The notes: a model not told the origin generated them from the letters alone. A stretch of DNA of 10,795 nucleotides from Synura sp. LO234KE (GCA_015143735.1 VKHC01000586.1:1-10795); one strand, 5' to 3'. Shown: positions 1 through 8,633, counted from the first letter of the stretch. A program made the numbers and translations.

Positions 1-2494
1 AAACAAGACATGAGTTTGGCGATGTTCCACGGTCGTATTGAAGGAAATAGCGCAAGTGACAGACATACACCGACCCGACCGTCTGTTTGAAAGGCGAGTG
101 GAAGGGCGAGTAACCAAATAGATAACCGCTCCGGAACCACATCTTCATAGCCGTTAATCTCGCGCATCATTGTCGTTAACCAATTCTCCACTTCGACGTC
201 TATTTCGCTACTATCTTCCGTCCATGCTTCTTTACAACGTACGTTATCTCGGAAAGTATTTAAATACTCTTTGACTCGGGACAACTCAAGTTGCGCGATG
301 TCATTTGAAAGAACGATTCGAAGAGCTGTCAATACTCCTTGGCAGGACTGTCTCAAATTACTGATTTCAAGCACCACATCCAGATCTACCTTTCTCGCAT
401 ACAGCTTCGCACGTTTGCATAGCTCTGCTTCGGACCACAAACTATCCATCGCAAAACACACAGTGTGCTGGAGCGGGAAGTAGGAAAAGGCCAATTTCAG
501 TCCGGAGACACTAACACCGAAACCGCTCGACATCCAGGAGAATGAGTATCCACCGCTTACAGTAGATCTCGAGAGGGCACGCAGGTCCAAGAGCCACGGT
601 CCGGCACTCTGCAGAGCAAGAAACAGAGTAGCGAGTTGTCGCGTCGCCACACCTTCTGGAGAGCGGTCTCTCTGCTGCTCGCTCTTTAAAGACGAGGACC
701 TGGACCTGGATACCGTCTTGATCGTTGAAGAAGAGGGTGGGGATGATTCGGGAGGATAGCTCGTTCTTCGTACGGACCCGCCTACTGGTGTGGGCAGAAG
801 TGCCACCCACGCACTCAGTAGCGGGACAACACGATCATCGGTGAGAAGAGACAGTTGTGGACAGAGCAGCGCTTTCTGAAGCCTCTCGGTGTACACTTCC
901 CTCTCTGGAACAGGGGATCTAATCAGCGCGGAAGTATCGGTGGAACCACCGCCGTGGAAGGACATTGTGGACAGTAAAGGTTGAGGAAGTCCTGGATGTC
1001 GGAAAGGCGCTCGCCGTATCAGAGCGTGTGTGGGAGTCATATTCGAGTCATCTCTGTGAACCGCGGACACCTTCAGGAGCAGGGTCAGGGTACTTAACTC
1101 CTCTTCCAAGTCCTCTACCAATGTTCGGCTAAACTCCCCCCGGTCTTTCTCGAGACCCCCAACCCACTCCACAGCTCGGGCTCCACCCTCTCCACCGAAC
1201 CCATTGTCAAACATACTGCGCGGACTCCTACCGGGGTCATCCTCAGGTCCTGTGTCATACCATGCGGAGTGGGTACTGCCAAGTGTCTCTGTCTCCGCTT
1301 CCAGGTCACTGACATCAGACCCGAACACGCCCGATCCCACGGACCTCATACGTAACGGCGCGTAGTCTCGGATCAGAATCGAGCGGATAGACTCCACTGC
1401 AGCCGAACCTACATGTATTCCTTCTAGCTTCGACCAGAAAGAAAGTGACCTCCCGTTATCATCTGGACTGTGATCATCAGGGCTACATCGCCGATGAGAG
1501 GAGTCATCCACAACCTTCTGCATTCGTCTACAAAGTCTGTCTTCTAGTTCTATCGTCCAGAATGCCTTTCTCCTCTCCTGAATTAGAGCCCGGGCATCCT
1601 CTGCGAGAGAGGGGAGTTGACGGGCTACTGTAGCCTCACTTCGCTCTTGAAGCGTCATGGTCGGGCACAGGGAGGGGTAGAGATGGCTGCAGACACGTGA
1701 CCCGCCGCGTATATACATACATACGAGGATGAGATAATCTCAAAGTTGATGGATATAATTTAATGTGAAACGAAAGCAGAAAATCTGCTACATCCGCCGC
1801 TACGCCTTCAATCCAAGAATTGAAGCACAGAGTCAAATAGTGTAAAATTTCAGGACCTCTCCCCATTCCCCGCCTTCCACCGTACCTCCGTTTCAGGTCT
1901 CTCTCTATCACATGCGACAAGTCCTGTGGCACATGTCCCGTCGCATCGTCCGACGAGAAGAGAGGGAATGGCGCGAGGTCAAGCCAGACACGTGTCGCGG
2001 AGTCGATCGAGTCCAATCCCAATTGGATCATCGAGTTCATGGACAGGGACTCATCGTCCTGAGTGATGCCTTTGGGCGAAGATCGCTCCTTTGCTCGGTC
2101 TCCGAATTGGTGTGAACGATCTCGACTGCTCTCTTTTCTTGTGCCACTGCGCACTCCTTGACATGTCACATGAGGAGAAGATATCGTGAAGTAAGAGGTG
2201 CACTATCAGCCAAAAGAGAGAGTGGAATGGGAGGCGGCAGTGGGAAGGAGGGTAGAGCAATACAAGCGATGGAGGCCCTAGCAAGAGGCGATCGCAGTAG
2301 CGGCCCGTACCCCTATCCAGTAACTCGCCCATGTCAAGACCCAGACCCAGCCCAAGCTCGAGACCTATGTCCTCAGACTCGGACGAACCACCGATCGGGC
2401 GGTCACCCTTAAACCGCTCCCTATCCCTCTGAGCCTCGTCATCCGTCATACAGTCGCCGTACATAAACAATAGCTCACAGCCCGACTGTACCAT
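1..2494 (-). CDS. Unrecognised large protein, partial at its C-terminus
   Basis: I do not recognise this protein. The minus frame is open from 1739 to the left edge with no stop, which is strong evidence of coding. An internal ATG lies at 1658. A consistent three-exon model is 2494-2311, 2156-1886 and 1686-1, with phases 1 and 2 matching at the two joins, giving 713 codons before the edge. The N-terminal part is acidic with a short Gly-Leu run (about 2339-2362), followed by a Ser/Arg/Lys-rich stretch. The third exon begins with a likely helical region, then an acidic Gly-rich part, a Pro/Ser/Arg-rich linker (about 660-760) and a Leu-rich helical C-terminal half. No signal peptide or clear membrane span is seen. 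A vesicle-tethering subunit such as COG1 crossed my mind, but the resemblance is too weak to call. The first exon and its splice sites are the least certain part; translation could start at 1658. Confidence 0.6.
1687..1885 (-). other. Probable intron (199 nt) in the left-edge gene
   Basis: The minus strand reads CGGAG then GTACGG at the donor and GTCTGCAG at the acceptor. The two flanking frames join in phase 2 (AG plus C gives Ser). The interval is more AT-rich than its flanks. The upstream frame could read through to 1636, so the intron is inferred rather than forced. Confidence 0.5.
2157..2310 (-). other. Possible intron (154 nt) in the left-edge gene
   Basis: The donor GTACGG matches that of the next intron. 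The acceptor TGTCAAG restores the frame in phase 1. A long pyrimidine-rich run lies inside on the minus strand, with several competing AG acceptors (TGATAG upstream, GCGCAG downstream), so the exact 3' end is uncertain. Confidence 0.35.
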
Positions 2495-2708
2495 TACAAT
2501 CGCAATAAAATAATATAAGAAGCATTTATAAGTGCTACATCCGATGAAAATATAAATAAGTGCAAAATAAAGGTTACGAAATCACTTTTGATTTGAAACA
2601 TCAATATTTCCTCAATTTGACTGAAGCCATGGCAAGAGATTGCACTTCGTAATAATGATAATGAAAAAAATCCATATCAGATCTCTCATGCAGGTTCAAA
2701 GCGAGAGG
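2495..2708. other. AT-rich intergenic region between two minus-strand genes
   Basis: This holds the 3' flank of the PDZ gene and the 5' flank of the left-edge gene. It is AT-rich, with A/T runs and stops in all frames. I see no coding or RNA gene. Two AATAAA hexamers (near 2504 and 2565) lie on the plus strand, the wrong strand for the neighbouring genes. Confidence 0.6.
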
Positions 2709-3795
2709 TTAATGGATGAGTGCACACAGCCTTTCAAACTGATCTTTTTCCGAAATGCGTTTCATCGCGCACAGTCCAGATCGTTTCCAAACAAAAATAT
2801 CAGTCAACTTATGCAAATCACGAAGATATTTGTAGTACCAGAAGTCTGTGTCCGCATATTCTGAAGCGAGCGATAAAAGACTACTATTCAAATTCAGCAA
2901 CGCAAAAATATATAGAATATCGCAACTTTCACACATGAAAACATATACTTTTACGTAAGTGTACCAACGACCGTTACCTTATTCCTCAATTCTAGATTCT
3001 GAATCACTTCGATCTTCTGCTCCAGTCCCAAAAACGACATATCTATTTCAATGTCCCCATAGCAGACCCGTAGCAAATAGTCTCCGATAGATATTAGACC
3101 CGAGCGCTCAGCTATTCCTCGTGTATCTTCTAATCCGCTCGATATGTATTCGCGGTGGAGGAACTGCTTGACACGAATGGTACTACCTTGAAGTATTTCG
3201 AATTGAAGTCCAAGATTGAGGTTATTTTCCAAGAAAGATGAGTCAATTGTCGGTGCATCGAGATGAAAGATATAGGTGTTCGGAATATGGTCAGTATTAT
3301 TTGCGGAACTATCATATGGGGGAAGGAAAGGCTTAGTGCTGTCGGGTGACTGGTGTACTACATTTTCAATTCGACGCCGGCGATTCTTTGATCGTTTTTT
3401 AGCAACGCGGGATCGAAGTTCATGGTTTGTAACATTTGAACCATCATCTTCCCACCAAAAACTTCTCCAAGAAGATTCGTGAACGGACCAACAATCCTGA
3501 AAGTATTGAGAATCGTCTGTATTTCCTCCTTTCTCTTCGATATCCGGTGCGTCAATCAATTTGGTACATGAACTAGAGTTGTCTTTTGTTCGTATTGTTT
3601 CCAATTTTTTTTTCGAGTCCGACAATCCGTAGATAAGTTCCCGAAAAGGCGATTGAAGTTGGTTCAGAAATCCAGTCTGGAGAATACAATTCAATAATAT
3701 GAAAAGAGGTATATATATAAATTACTCACTTTCTCAAGCTGATTTCTTAACGTATAATATTCTGTGTAGCTTGAAGCCGTAAATCTTCCCTCCAT
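2709..3795 (-). CDS. Coiled-coil and PDZ-domain protein (three exons)
   Basis: The exons are 3795-3730, 3676-2955 and 2883-2709, joining in phases 0 and 2 to give about 320 residues. Residues 1-60 look helical, possibly a coiled coil (YTLRNQLEK, then LSDSKKKLETIR). An acidic, Ser-rich linker and a basic patch near residue 116 (KKRSKNRRRR, a possible nuclear signal) follow. A PDZ domain spans about 177-261: LGLQFE and TIRVK strands, then the hallmark GIAERSGLISIGDYLLRV, a helix (EQKIEVIQNL) and a last strand (KVTVV). PDZ domains bind short C-terminal peptides, so a scaffold or adaptor role is inferred; the partner is unknown. The C-terminal 57 residues, rich in aromatic and charged residues, come from the last exon and match nothing I know. 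If the last intron is not spliced, the protein ends at the TAA at 2951-2953 with 263 residues. The chosen ATG has an in-frame stop 24 nt upstream. Confidence 0.78.
2884..2954 (-). other. Likely intron 2 of the PDZ gene (71 nt)
   Basis: The donor GTAAAA overlaps the TAA that would otherwise end the protein. The acceptor is TTGAATAG, with GCTGAAT upstream as a possible branch site. Both sides are phase 2, and the downstream frame is a protein-like 57 codons. Confidence 0.6.
3677..3729 (-). other. Intron 1 of the PDZ gene (53 nt)
   Basis: The donor is GTGAGT and the acceptor TTCTCCAG. The interior is AT-rich, and the exons join in phase 0. The first exon encodes a helical segment that continues smoothly into exon 2. 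Confidence 0.75.
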
Positions 3796-4149
3796 CGCAT
3801 AAGGGAATTCGTAGCTTTAATGTAAGAGATTTCACTGCTTTAAGCACGATTAAGAGTCTATTACAATATCAAGGTACAGGATAGGGGAGAAAATGCCCTT
3901 GCATACATACAAAATTGTTCAAGTGTAGAGCAAGGGAGTCAAGAAATCTCCGGACTGCTCTAACGTGATGAGTGCGACGTGAGTTTGAAATGAAATATTG
4001 AAAAAATAAATTGGGCTTTGGCGATGCGCGACATTGTTTCCCTTCTGTACCAAGCTAAATTTTAATTTTATTTTATATTTATGTATGTATTAAGTCCACC
4101 CTTTCAAAGCGGGTAGGATTGATATTGATTGAGTCCGAGTTTCTTGTTA
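3796..4149. promoter_or_regulatory. Divergent intergenic region of the PDZ and ADAT3 genes
   Basis: These 354 bp separate two start codons facing away from each other, so both promoters probably lie here. An AT-rich run with a TATA-like stretch (TTTTATATTT, about 4071-4080) sits about 70-80 nt before the ADAT3 ATG. No open frame or RNA gene is seen. The regulatory role is inferred from position only. Confidence 0.5.
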
Positions 4150-5771
4150 ATGTCAAAAGTGATAGTCGAAGAAATTGTCAAAAAGAATGGACAAGAAAAG
4201 CAACTTATAGAGATATTTGTCGGTGAATGCGAGAAAAAGCAAACTTCGGATGCTCTTCGGTTATTATCATCCATTTACCCGCTCCATGAACTTAATGTAT
4301 GATTATGATGTTTAGACTTATGCGAAATATAAATTAGCTCCAGTTAGCGCACATTAAGAGGGCAAGAAATCTGAGCTCGAATATCATGGAGGTTGCAATA
4401 TGTCCAACTAATATCCCCGAAAATGAACTGAATCCGAAGGTCTAGAATAAACTTCCCAGTTATCGGGATTGCTAATCATTCATACTGTAAATTGTATGAT
4501 GTTGTATCGCAGGTTAGAATTTTTTTTGCTAACATAAAAAGACTTTATGTTAGTAGCGGATTACCACGCTCAAGAGCTGAATATGAGAGTTTCAACGAGT
4601 ATTGGCCAACGCTATTTCGCCCAACAGATTTGGAGAGAGATAGGGAAGCTGGACTATCTGAATCTGACATGTCATTTGTTCAATTAATGGCATGCAAATT
4701 ATTGGACGAGACTAGGAACTATAATAATATTCAACGGGATGCAATATCACGACAAAATGACTTCAACGAAATCGAGGAGAATCTGCCTTCCGGCGGCGCA
4801 ATTATTATCAACCCTGTCACACGACAAGCAAGTATAGAATATATTTATCTCATCAAGTTTTCTGCCATATTACTATGGTATCTAACATTGGTATGGTATC
4901 TATCTAAAAACACGTGTTTCTGATTCTCTGTCATCATGTTTCTATATATAAATCGCGATGTATTGTAATTCTCGACCAATTTGGTTTATCGTAGGAAGTC
5001 GCATCGTCCTCGGAAGTCCTCTCTCACCTGCTCGCTTTGCATGGTCCCGTGGTACTTCAACACCCTCTCTACGACCCCGTCTCTCTCTGTATAGAAGGAG
5101 TTGCTATGCTCGTCCGAACGATTCGCCAAGATCATGCAGGTGGGATGAGGGATGAGGGATGGCGATGCGACCACTCATTCTGCTCCAGTGCATGCACTTG
5201 CCACCACGCTCTTTTTTGCATTCGTTCGCGTCCTTATTTGTTCTGCTGTGTGATAGTTGGAGATACTGTAGGGCGCGGGGAGAAGAGAAATGCCACGGAC
5301 TCCAGACACACAAACAACGCGGTTGGTGAGACAGTCTCTCATTCTCCGAATGCAGACGGGGGCAGTTACCACCACAACACCATCGATTTAAAGCCTGTGA
5401 TCCCGCCGCTCCTCTCCCCCCAACCGTCTGCTCCCCGAGTCCATACACCTTCCGCCTGCACCGACTCCTCCCCCTCTCCACTTCCATTTCCCATTCCTGC
5501 CTCCCAATATCTCTGCACCGGACTTGATCTCTATACTTATACAGAACCAGACGTGTTCGTATGTATGTCTTTAGTGCACAGTAGGATCCGTCGAGTGTAC
5601 TTCTTATACCCAGACAAAATAGATGGGGCGGTGTGTAGCAACGGGCTGGGCATGCATGATATGCTTTCCCTAAACCACAGATTCCGCGCCTATCGCATCC
5701 TCCTGCCTCCCCACTCTACATCTATCTCATCCCAGAGCTCACAGGGAACGATTGCGGCGCATCAGAAATGA
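4150..5771 (+). CDS. ADAT3: tRNA adenosine-34 deaminase non-catalytic subunit ADAT3/Tad3 with altered zinc site
   Basis: ADAT3 pairs with catalytic ADAT2 to convert adenosine to inosine at tRNA wobble position 34. Exons are 4150-4296, 4344-4439, 4513-4827 and 4995-5771, giving 444 residues, or 405 if 5140-5256 is also spliced out. The family is shown by KKQTSDALRLLSSIYPL and HIKRAR in the N-terminal domain, YWPTLF, then GGAIIINPVTRQ opening the deaminase fold, YLCTGLDLY, SLVHSRIRRV and LNHRF near the end. The usual H-A-V is D-P-V (Asp at 5073-5075) and the usual P-C-x-x-C is P-D-V-F-V followed by Cys (5547-5564). All three zinc ligands are therefore changed, while the Val that replaces the catalytic Glu in this family is kept. 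Exon 4 looks richer in GC than exons 1-3. A spacer longer than in human ADAT3 separates the two motifs. The family call is firm; the exact exon 3/4 junction and the spacer are not. Confidence 0.93.
4297..4343 (+). other. ADAT3 intron 1 (47 nt)
   Basis: The donor is GTATGA and the acceptor GCTCCAG, phase 0. Splicing joins ...YPLHELN to LAHIKRAR, restoring the conserved P-L...H-(L/I)-K-R motif of the family. Reading through meets stops in the intron. Confidence 0.85.
4440..4512 (+). other. ADAT3 intron 2 (73 nt)
   Basis: The donor GTCTAG is weak and carries the in-frame stop that forces splicing. GCTAAT (4471-4476) is a good branch site, and the acceptor is TATCGCAG. The join is phase 0. A second branch-like GCTAAC lies just downstream, at 4529-4534, inside exon 3. 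Confidence 0.75.
4828..4998 (+). other. ADAT3 intron 3, two alternative border pairs
   Basis: The donor region reads CAAGCAAGTATAG and the acceptor region ATCGTAGGAAGTC. Borders GC (4828) to TAG (4994) give NPVTRQ-EVASSS. Borders GT (4832) to AAG (4998) give NPVTRQ-AIASSS. Both are 167 nt and yield the same protein length. The GC-AG version has the strong GCAAGT donor consensus and uses the first AG. The GT version uses a canonical dinucleotide but skips an AG. Confidence 0.75.
5140..5256 (+). other. Possible ADAT3 intron 4, or Cys/His-rich insert
   Basis: CAG precedes GTGGGA at the donor. A pyrimidine-rich run (about 5205-5245) leads to TGATAG at 5251-5256. The length of 117 nt is a multiple of three with no stop, so the segment can be retained. 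If translated it gives a stretch with eight Cys and four His. Such Cys runs easily arise from a T/C-rich intron 3' end, so I lean slightly towards an intron. Confidence 0.5.
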
Positions 5772-6455
5772 ATCTGGTAAAGCGGTTCCCTCGAAATATA
5801 CAGAATACGATTTCGGGGAATTGTGGAGTATCCGCCCAAAACCTGCGCGCATTCACTTCGCTATCTTGCGTTGTTCGTTTTGAGTAAATAATATCCAAGC
5901 GACATTATTGCTAACATCTAGTCTAACCGTTTGCTAAATAATATTTCATCCTTATTCTGCAAGATGTCGTAGAACGACTTCGTATATAAAAATCTGTTAC
6001 TTAGCAATTTCTGCTCCACTCATTACCCGGTTTCCAAAAAGGAGGCAGGGACATTCCCCCGCCCGATCGAGCGGGCACGGACTTGGTCTTTGTAAAATTT
6101 AGCGATAATAGTGCCGGTTCACATGATTATTAGTTTAAATTCTTATACGAACCAGTGCATAGTCTCTCACTCAGTCAGGAGAGGAAGGAGGACGGTGTTG
6201 AAGTGATCCCTAGACGCACGACAGGAGGCAGTATAGCTTGGAGCGGTGTGGGTTCTTTCTAGTTCTTATTAAGGGCATGCTTGAAGTTACACTTGCTGAT
6301 GGTGTTGACAGTTTCTTCACTTCCTGTCAGTTAATATTAAATCTAAGTTCCCGAAAATCCAATGGTTATTTAATACTAAGAGAAATGAAATGAATGTTAA
6401 GTCAGTTGGCGGAGGGTGCCGTCTAGAGAGCACCATGATGCTAAAACAAAATCCG
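5772..6455. other. Non-coding stretch downstream of ADAT3
   Basis: I see no gene. A short imperfect palindrome, GCCCGATCGAGCGGGC (6061-6076), stands out as GC-rich in AT-rich surroundings. An AATAAT-type run near 5886-5892 could serve as the ADAT3 polyadenylation region. The stretch 6150-6320 is less AT-rich but has stops in all frames. Confidence 0.55.
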
Positions 6456-6587
6456 TCCTAAAGTATTTTCGCTTCAGGAAAACTACAGCATTTCGGTTAA
6501 AGTGTACCGTGAATGTACCTTACTTAAGGGAAAATCTAGTTTTGAACTTTAGTAACACGGCAGTTTTTGTGCAAAATACTTTAGGAT
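6456..6587. repeat. Inverted-repeat element, 132 bp, MITE-like
   Basis: TCCTAAAGTATTTTCGC (6456-6472) is almost the exact reverse complement of GCAAAATACTTTAGGAT (6571-6587). The inside is AT-rich and non-coding. The same AAGTATTTT core recurs just outside in both orientations (near 6610 inverted and near 6661 direct). No clear target-site duplication is visible, so the mobile origin is inferred from shape only. Confidence 0.45.
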
Positions 6588-6699
6588 TTAAAAAAAAGTA
6601 TCCACTAAAAAATACTTTGACATCACTTAAGTACAAATAAAAATTTTTAGCAACCACAGAAGTATTTTATATTTCTAAAGCACGTTCATGGTCTTTACA

Positions 6700-7690
6700 A
6701 AGTAAGCAATTACCTATCCCCTATGTACCCAAAGGCAAGTCCCGTGACCGAGTAGGGGCAGGGGGAGAAGGTCATATGTCCAAGGGCGATGGAAATTTTT
6801 CCCAGGCAGGGGTGTCTTAATACGCGACGACGATGTCCCCTACTAAAGCAAAGATGGTCTTCTTGCCCTTTGTAACCTTCAACGTCGAATAGTTGGAAAG
6901 TCAGTGGAAGCGGACTCGGGGCAAATGCGGACATCTAGGCTGGAGAAATCGTCCTTGAGCTGGAACCTGGAAGAGGTGACCTAAAAGACAAAATTGCTAA
7001 GCCACCCACCTTGGACGTAGTTGACCTTTGAGGAGTTGTCGTGTTGGGTCTCAAACTGTTGGGAGAGCCCTATCGGCCCTACGCCTGAGATCTGCAAGGA
7101 CCGGAGAATCATTTTGATAAGCTCTCCTTTGTTCTGGAAGCTCCGAGTCTGTTAAAGCAGCTAATGGGAGATGTGACGATGGCGGGACTAGGGGCGGTTA
7201 TTGTCCCCAATATGTCCGTGCGCTGAACGGACAAGTCGAGACAGGGCTGTATCTTTTCCACCGCGAGGCGTCTGTTACAAGTCAGCTATGCTCACAGATG
7301 GATGTAAAGTGCTTTGTGCTTAATGTGAGCAGTCTCATCCCAGGGGAGGCCATGCTTGGCAAGCTCAGCAGCTCCCATTTCGAGTGAATCACGAATTGTA
7401 GCGCTGATGTGGGAATTATTTCCGGAATGTGCTGTGGGAGATGAGCAGTCGCGTGGGCATGGACCGCCATCTTATTGTAATATACAACTGTCCGTTACCA
7501 AGTTTTCAAGAATGTTGCATGCAGCTTTTCCCCAAGAATTCAAATCGCCTGGGATTCGAGCTAGCCATCTGGACTCTCCGCACATACGTCTGATAAAACC
7601 GTCATCCGAAGGTCTGGTCGGAAAGGATTTCATGGGAGCTCGCATAGGCTGCAAGAATCGAGGACTTAAACCATTTGCAGAATAATTGAT
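6700..7690. other. Moderately GC-rich block with broken open frames, possible decayed element
   Basis: This block is richer in GC than its flanks. It carries several open stretches of 60-110 codons on both strands (minus 6710-6934, plus 7356-7685), each bounded by stops. The plus frame at 7356-7685 encodes a plausible mixed composition but begins with TTG and matches no family I know. I looked for reverse transcriptase, RNase H, integrase and transposase motifs and found none I would defend. It may be a worn mobile element or an old pseudogene. Confidence 0.3.
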
Positions 7691-8311
7691 GTGATTCCGA
7701 CCCTCGATGTCGCTCTACTGCTTGAGTAGACCCTGGTTCGAAGTAAGATTCAAAACTCTTCTCAGATACGCCTGATGCTCAGCTTCATTTGAGAATTTGG
7801 CAGTACAAGATGCCGTGGGAGCTTGCAAATTGATTTTACTTCTGAAATCTGAAATATTCCGTCGCAATCAGGTTTGAGCTAACTGGACGCACGAGGTCCT
7901 GCCATATGGAAAGATACTTGATTTGGGAACGCTTCGAATTGAAACTTGGGTCATAATCTAAGAGTTTATGTCGTCAAAATAGAAGTATAAACTTCTCACA
8001 AACTAGCTTTTTCGAGTAATTTCCGAGGCTTGCGGAGAATAGTACTAGAAAAACACAAGTTCATGCCGATGATTCGAGGATTTTCTGCATAAACGAAGTT
8101 TGTGTAAACCCCTAGATTATCAGATTTTGTTATTGAGCAATATTCAAAGTTTTCCGCGGTTTATTTTTTACCAACATAAACCGACATCAACCGGCCCATT
8201 TGACCCGATTTATCTGATGTGGTTACACAAACAAGATTGACTCTGATTTTGGGGTTCTGAGAATATGTTAAAATTAATGATTAGTCCCTATCAGGATTCA
8301 GTTGGCCTGAA
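7691..8311. other. No gene seen
   Basis: AT-rich sequence with frequent stops in all frames. A TTCGAA-containing motif near 7738 resembles a tRNA T-loop, but no cloverleaf forms. Nothing else is recognised. Confidence 0.5.
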
Positions 8312-8454
8312 GCTTGGGTCCAGGCCATTGGATTTGACTTCATCTTCTGGATGCTTTCCCGAACTTCCTGCGGTTCGGTTGTTGGGTTGGTTTTAGATTT
8401 GAAGCTGTCGATTTTTGAAGCTTTTCATTTCCAAGCGACCGAAATTTTAAGGTT
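8312..8454. repeat. Direct repeat, copy 1 (143 bp)
   Basis: This matches 8491-8633 at 141 of 143 positions by eye. The differences are G versus A at 8324 and C versus A at 8421. The offset is 179 bp. Outside the matched part the flanks differ. Both strands contain an open frame across most of the unit. Confidence 0.95.
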
Positions 8455-8490
8455 TAAATAACGATAATTTAATGCCTTATTGTTTTTTTT

Positions 8491-8633
8491 GCTTGGGTCC
8501 AGACCATTGGATTTGACTTCATCTTCTGGATGCTTTCCCGAACTTCCTGCGGTTCGGTTGTTGGGTTGGTTTTAGATTTGAAGCTGTCGATTTTTGAAGA
8601 TTTTCATTTCCAAGCGACCGAAATTTTAAGGTT
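8491..8633. repeat. Direct repeat, copy 2 (143 bp)
   Basis: This is the second copy of the unit at 8312-8454, separated from it by 36 bp of AT-rich sequence ending in a run of eight T. The near identity points to a recent duplication, or to two members of one repeat family sitting side by side. Confidence 0.95.

Noticed and set aside
511-810. A 99-codon minus-strand open frame
   Set aside because: It lies inside the much longer open minus frame in a different phase and has low-complexity, shadow-like composition.
2158-2412. A plus-strand open frame of 84 codons
   Set aside because: It is opposite the first exons of the left-edge gene, repetitive in Gly and Arg, and has no domain.
3276-3482. 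A plus-strand open frame across the PDZ gene
   Set aside because: It is the antisense shadow of the PDZ-gene exon.
4492-4512. Reading ADAT3 exon 3 as starting at a TTG at 4492 as a separate gene
   Set aside because: The segment before 4513 is the 3' end of an intron. Upstream exons carry the ADAT3 N-terminal motifs in matching phase.
5104-5487. A 127-codon minus-strand open frame
   Set aside because: It is antisense to ADAT3 exon 4, whose plus-strand reading has clear family motifs.
6416-6640. A 74-codon plus-strand open frame over the inverted-repeat element
   Set aside because: It starts at a non-ATG codon, is made largely of the AT-rich repeat, and has no protein-like features.
7150-7250. 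A possible RNase H-like G-L-G-A-V motif of a retroelement
   Set aside because: Only a few residues match, stops follow at once, and no neighbouring reverse transcriptase motif supports it.
7690-7760. A tRNA-like TTCGAA loop near 7738
   Set aside because: No acceptor stem, anticodon stem or matching T-stem can be folded around it.
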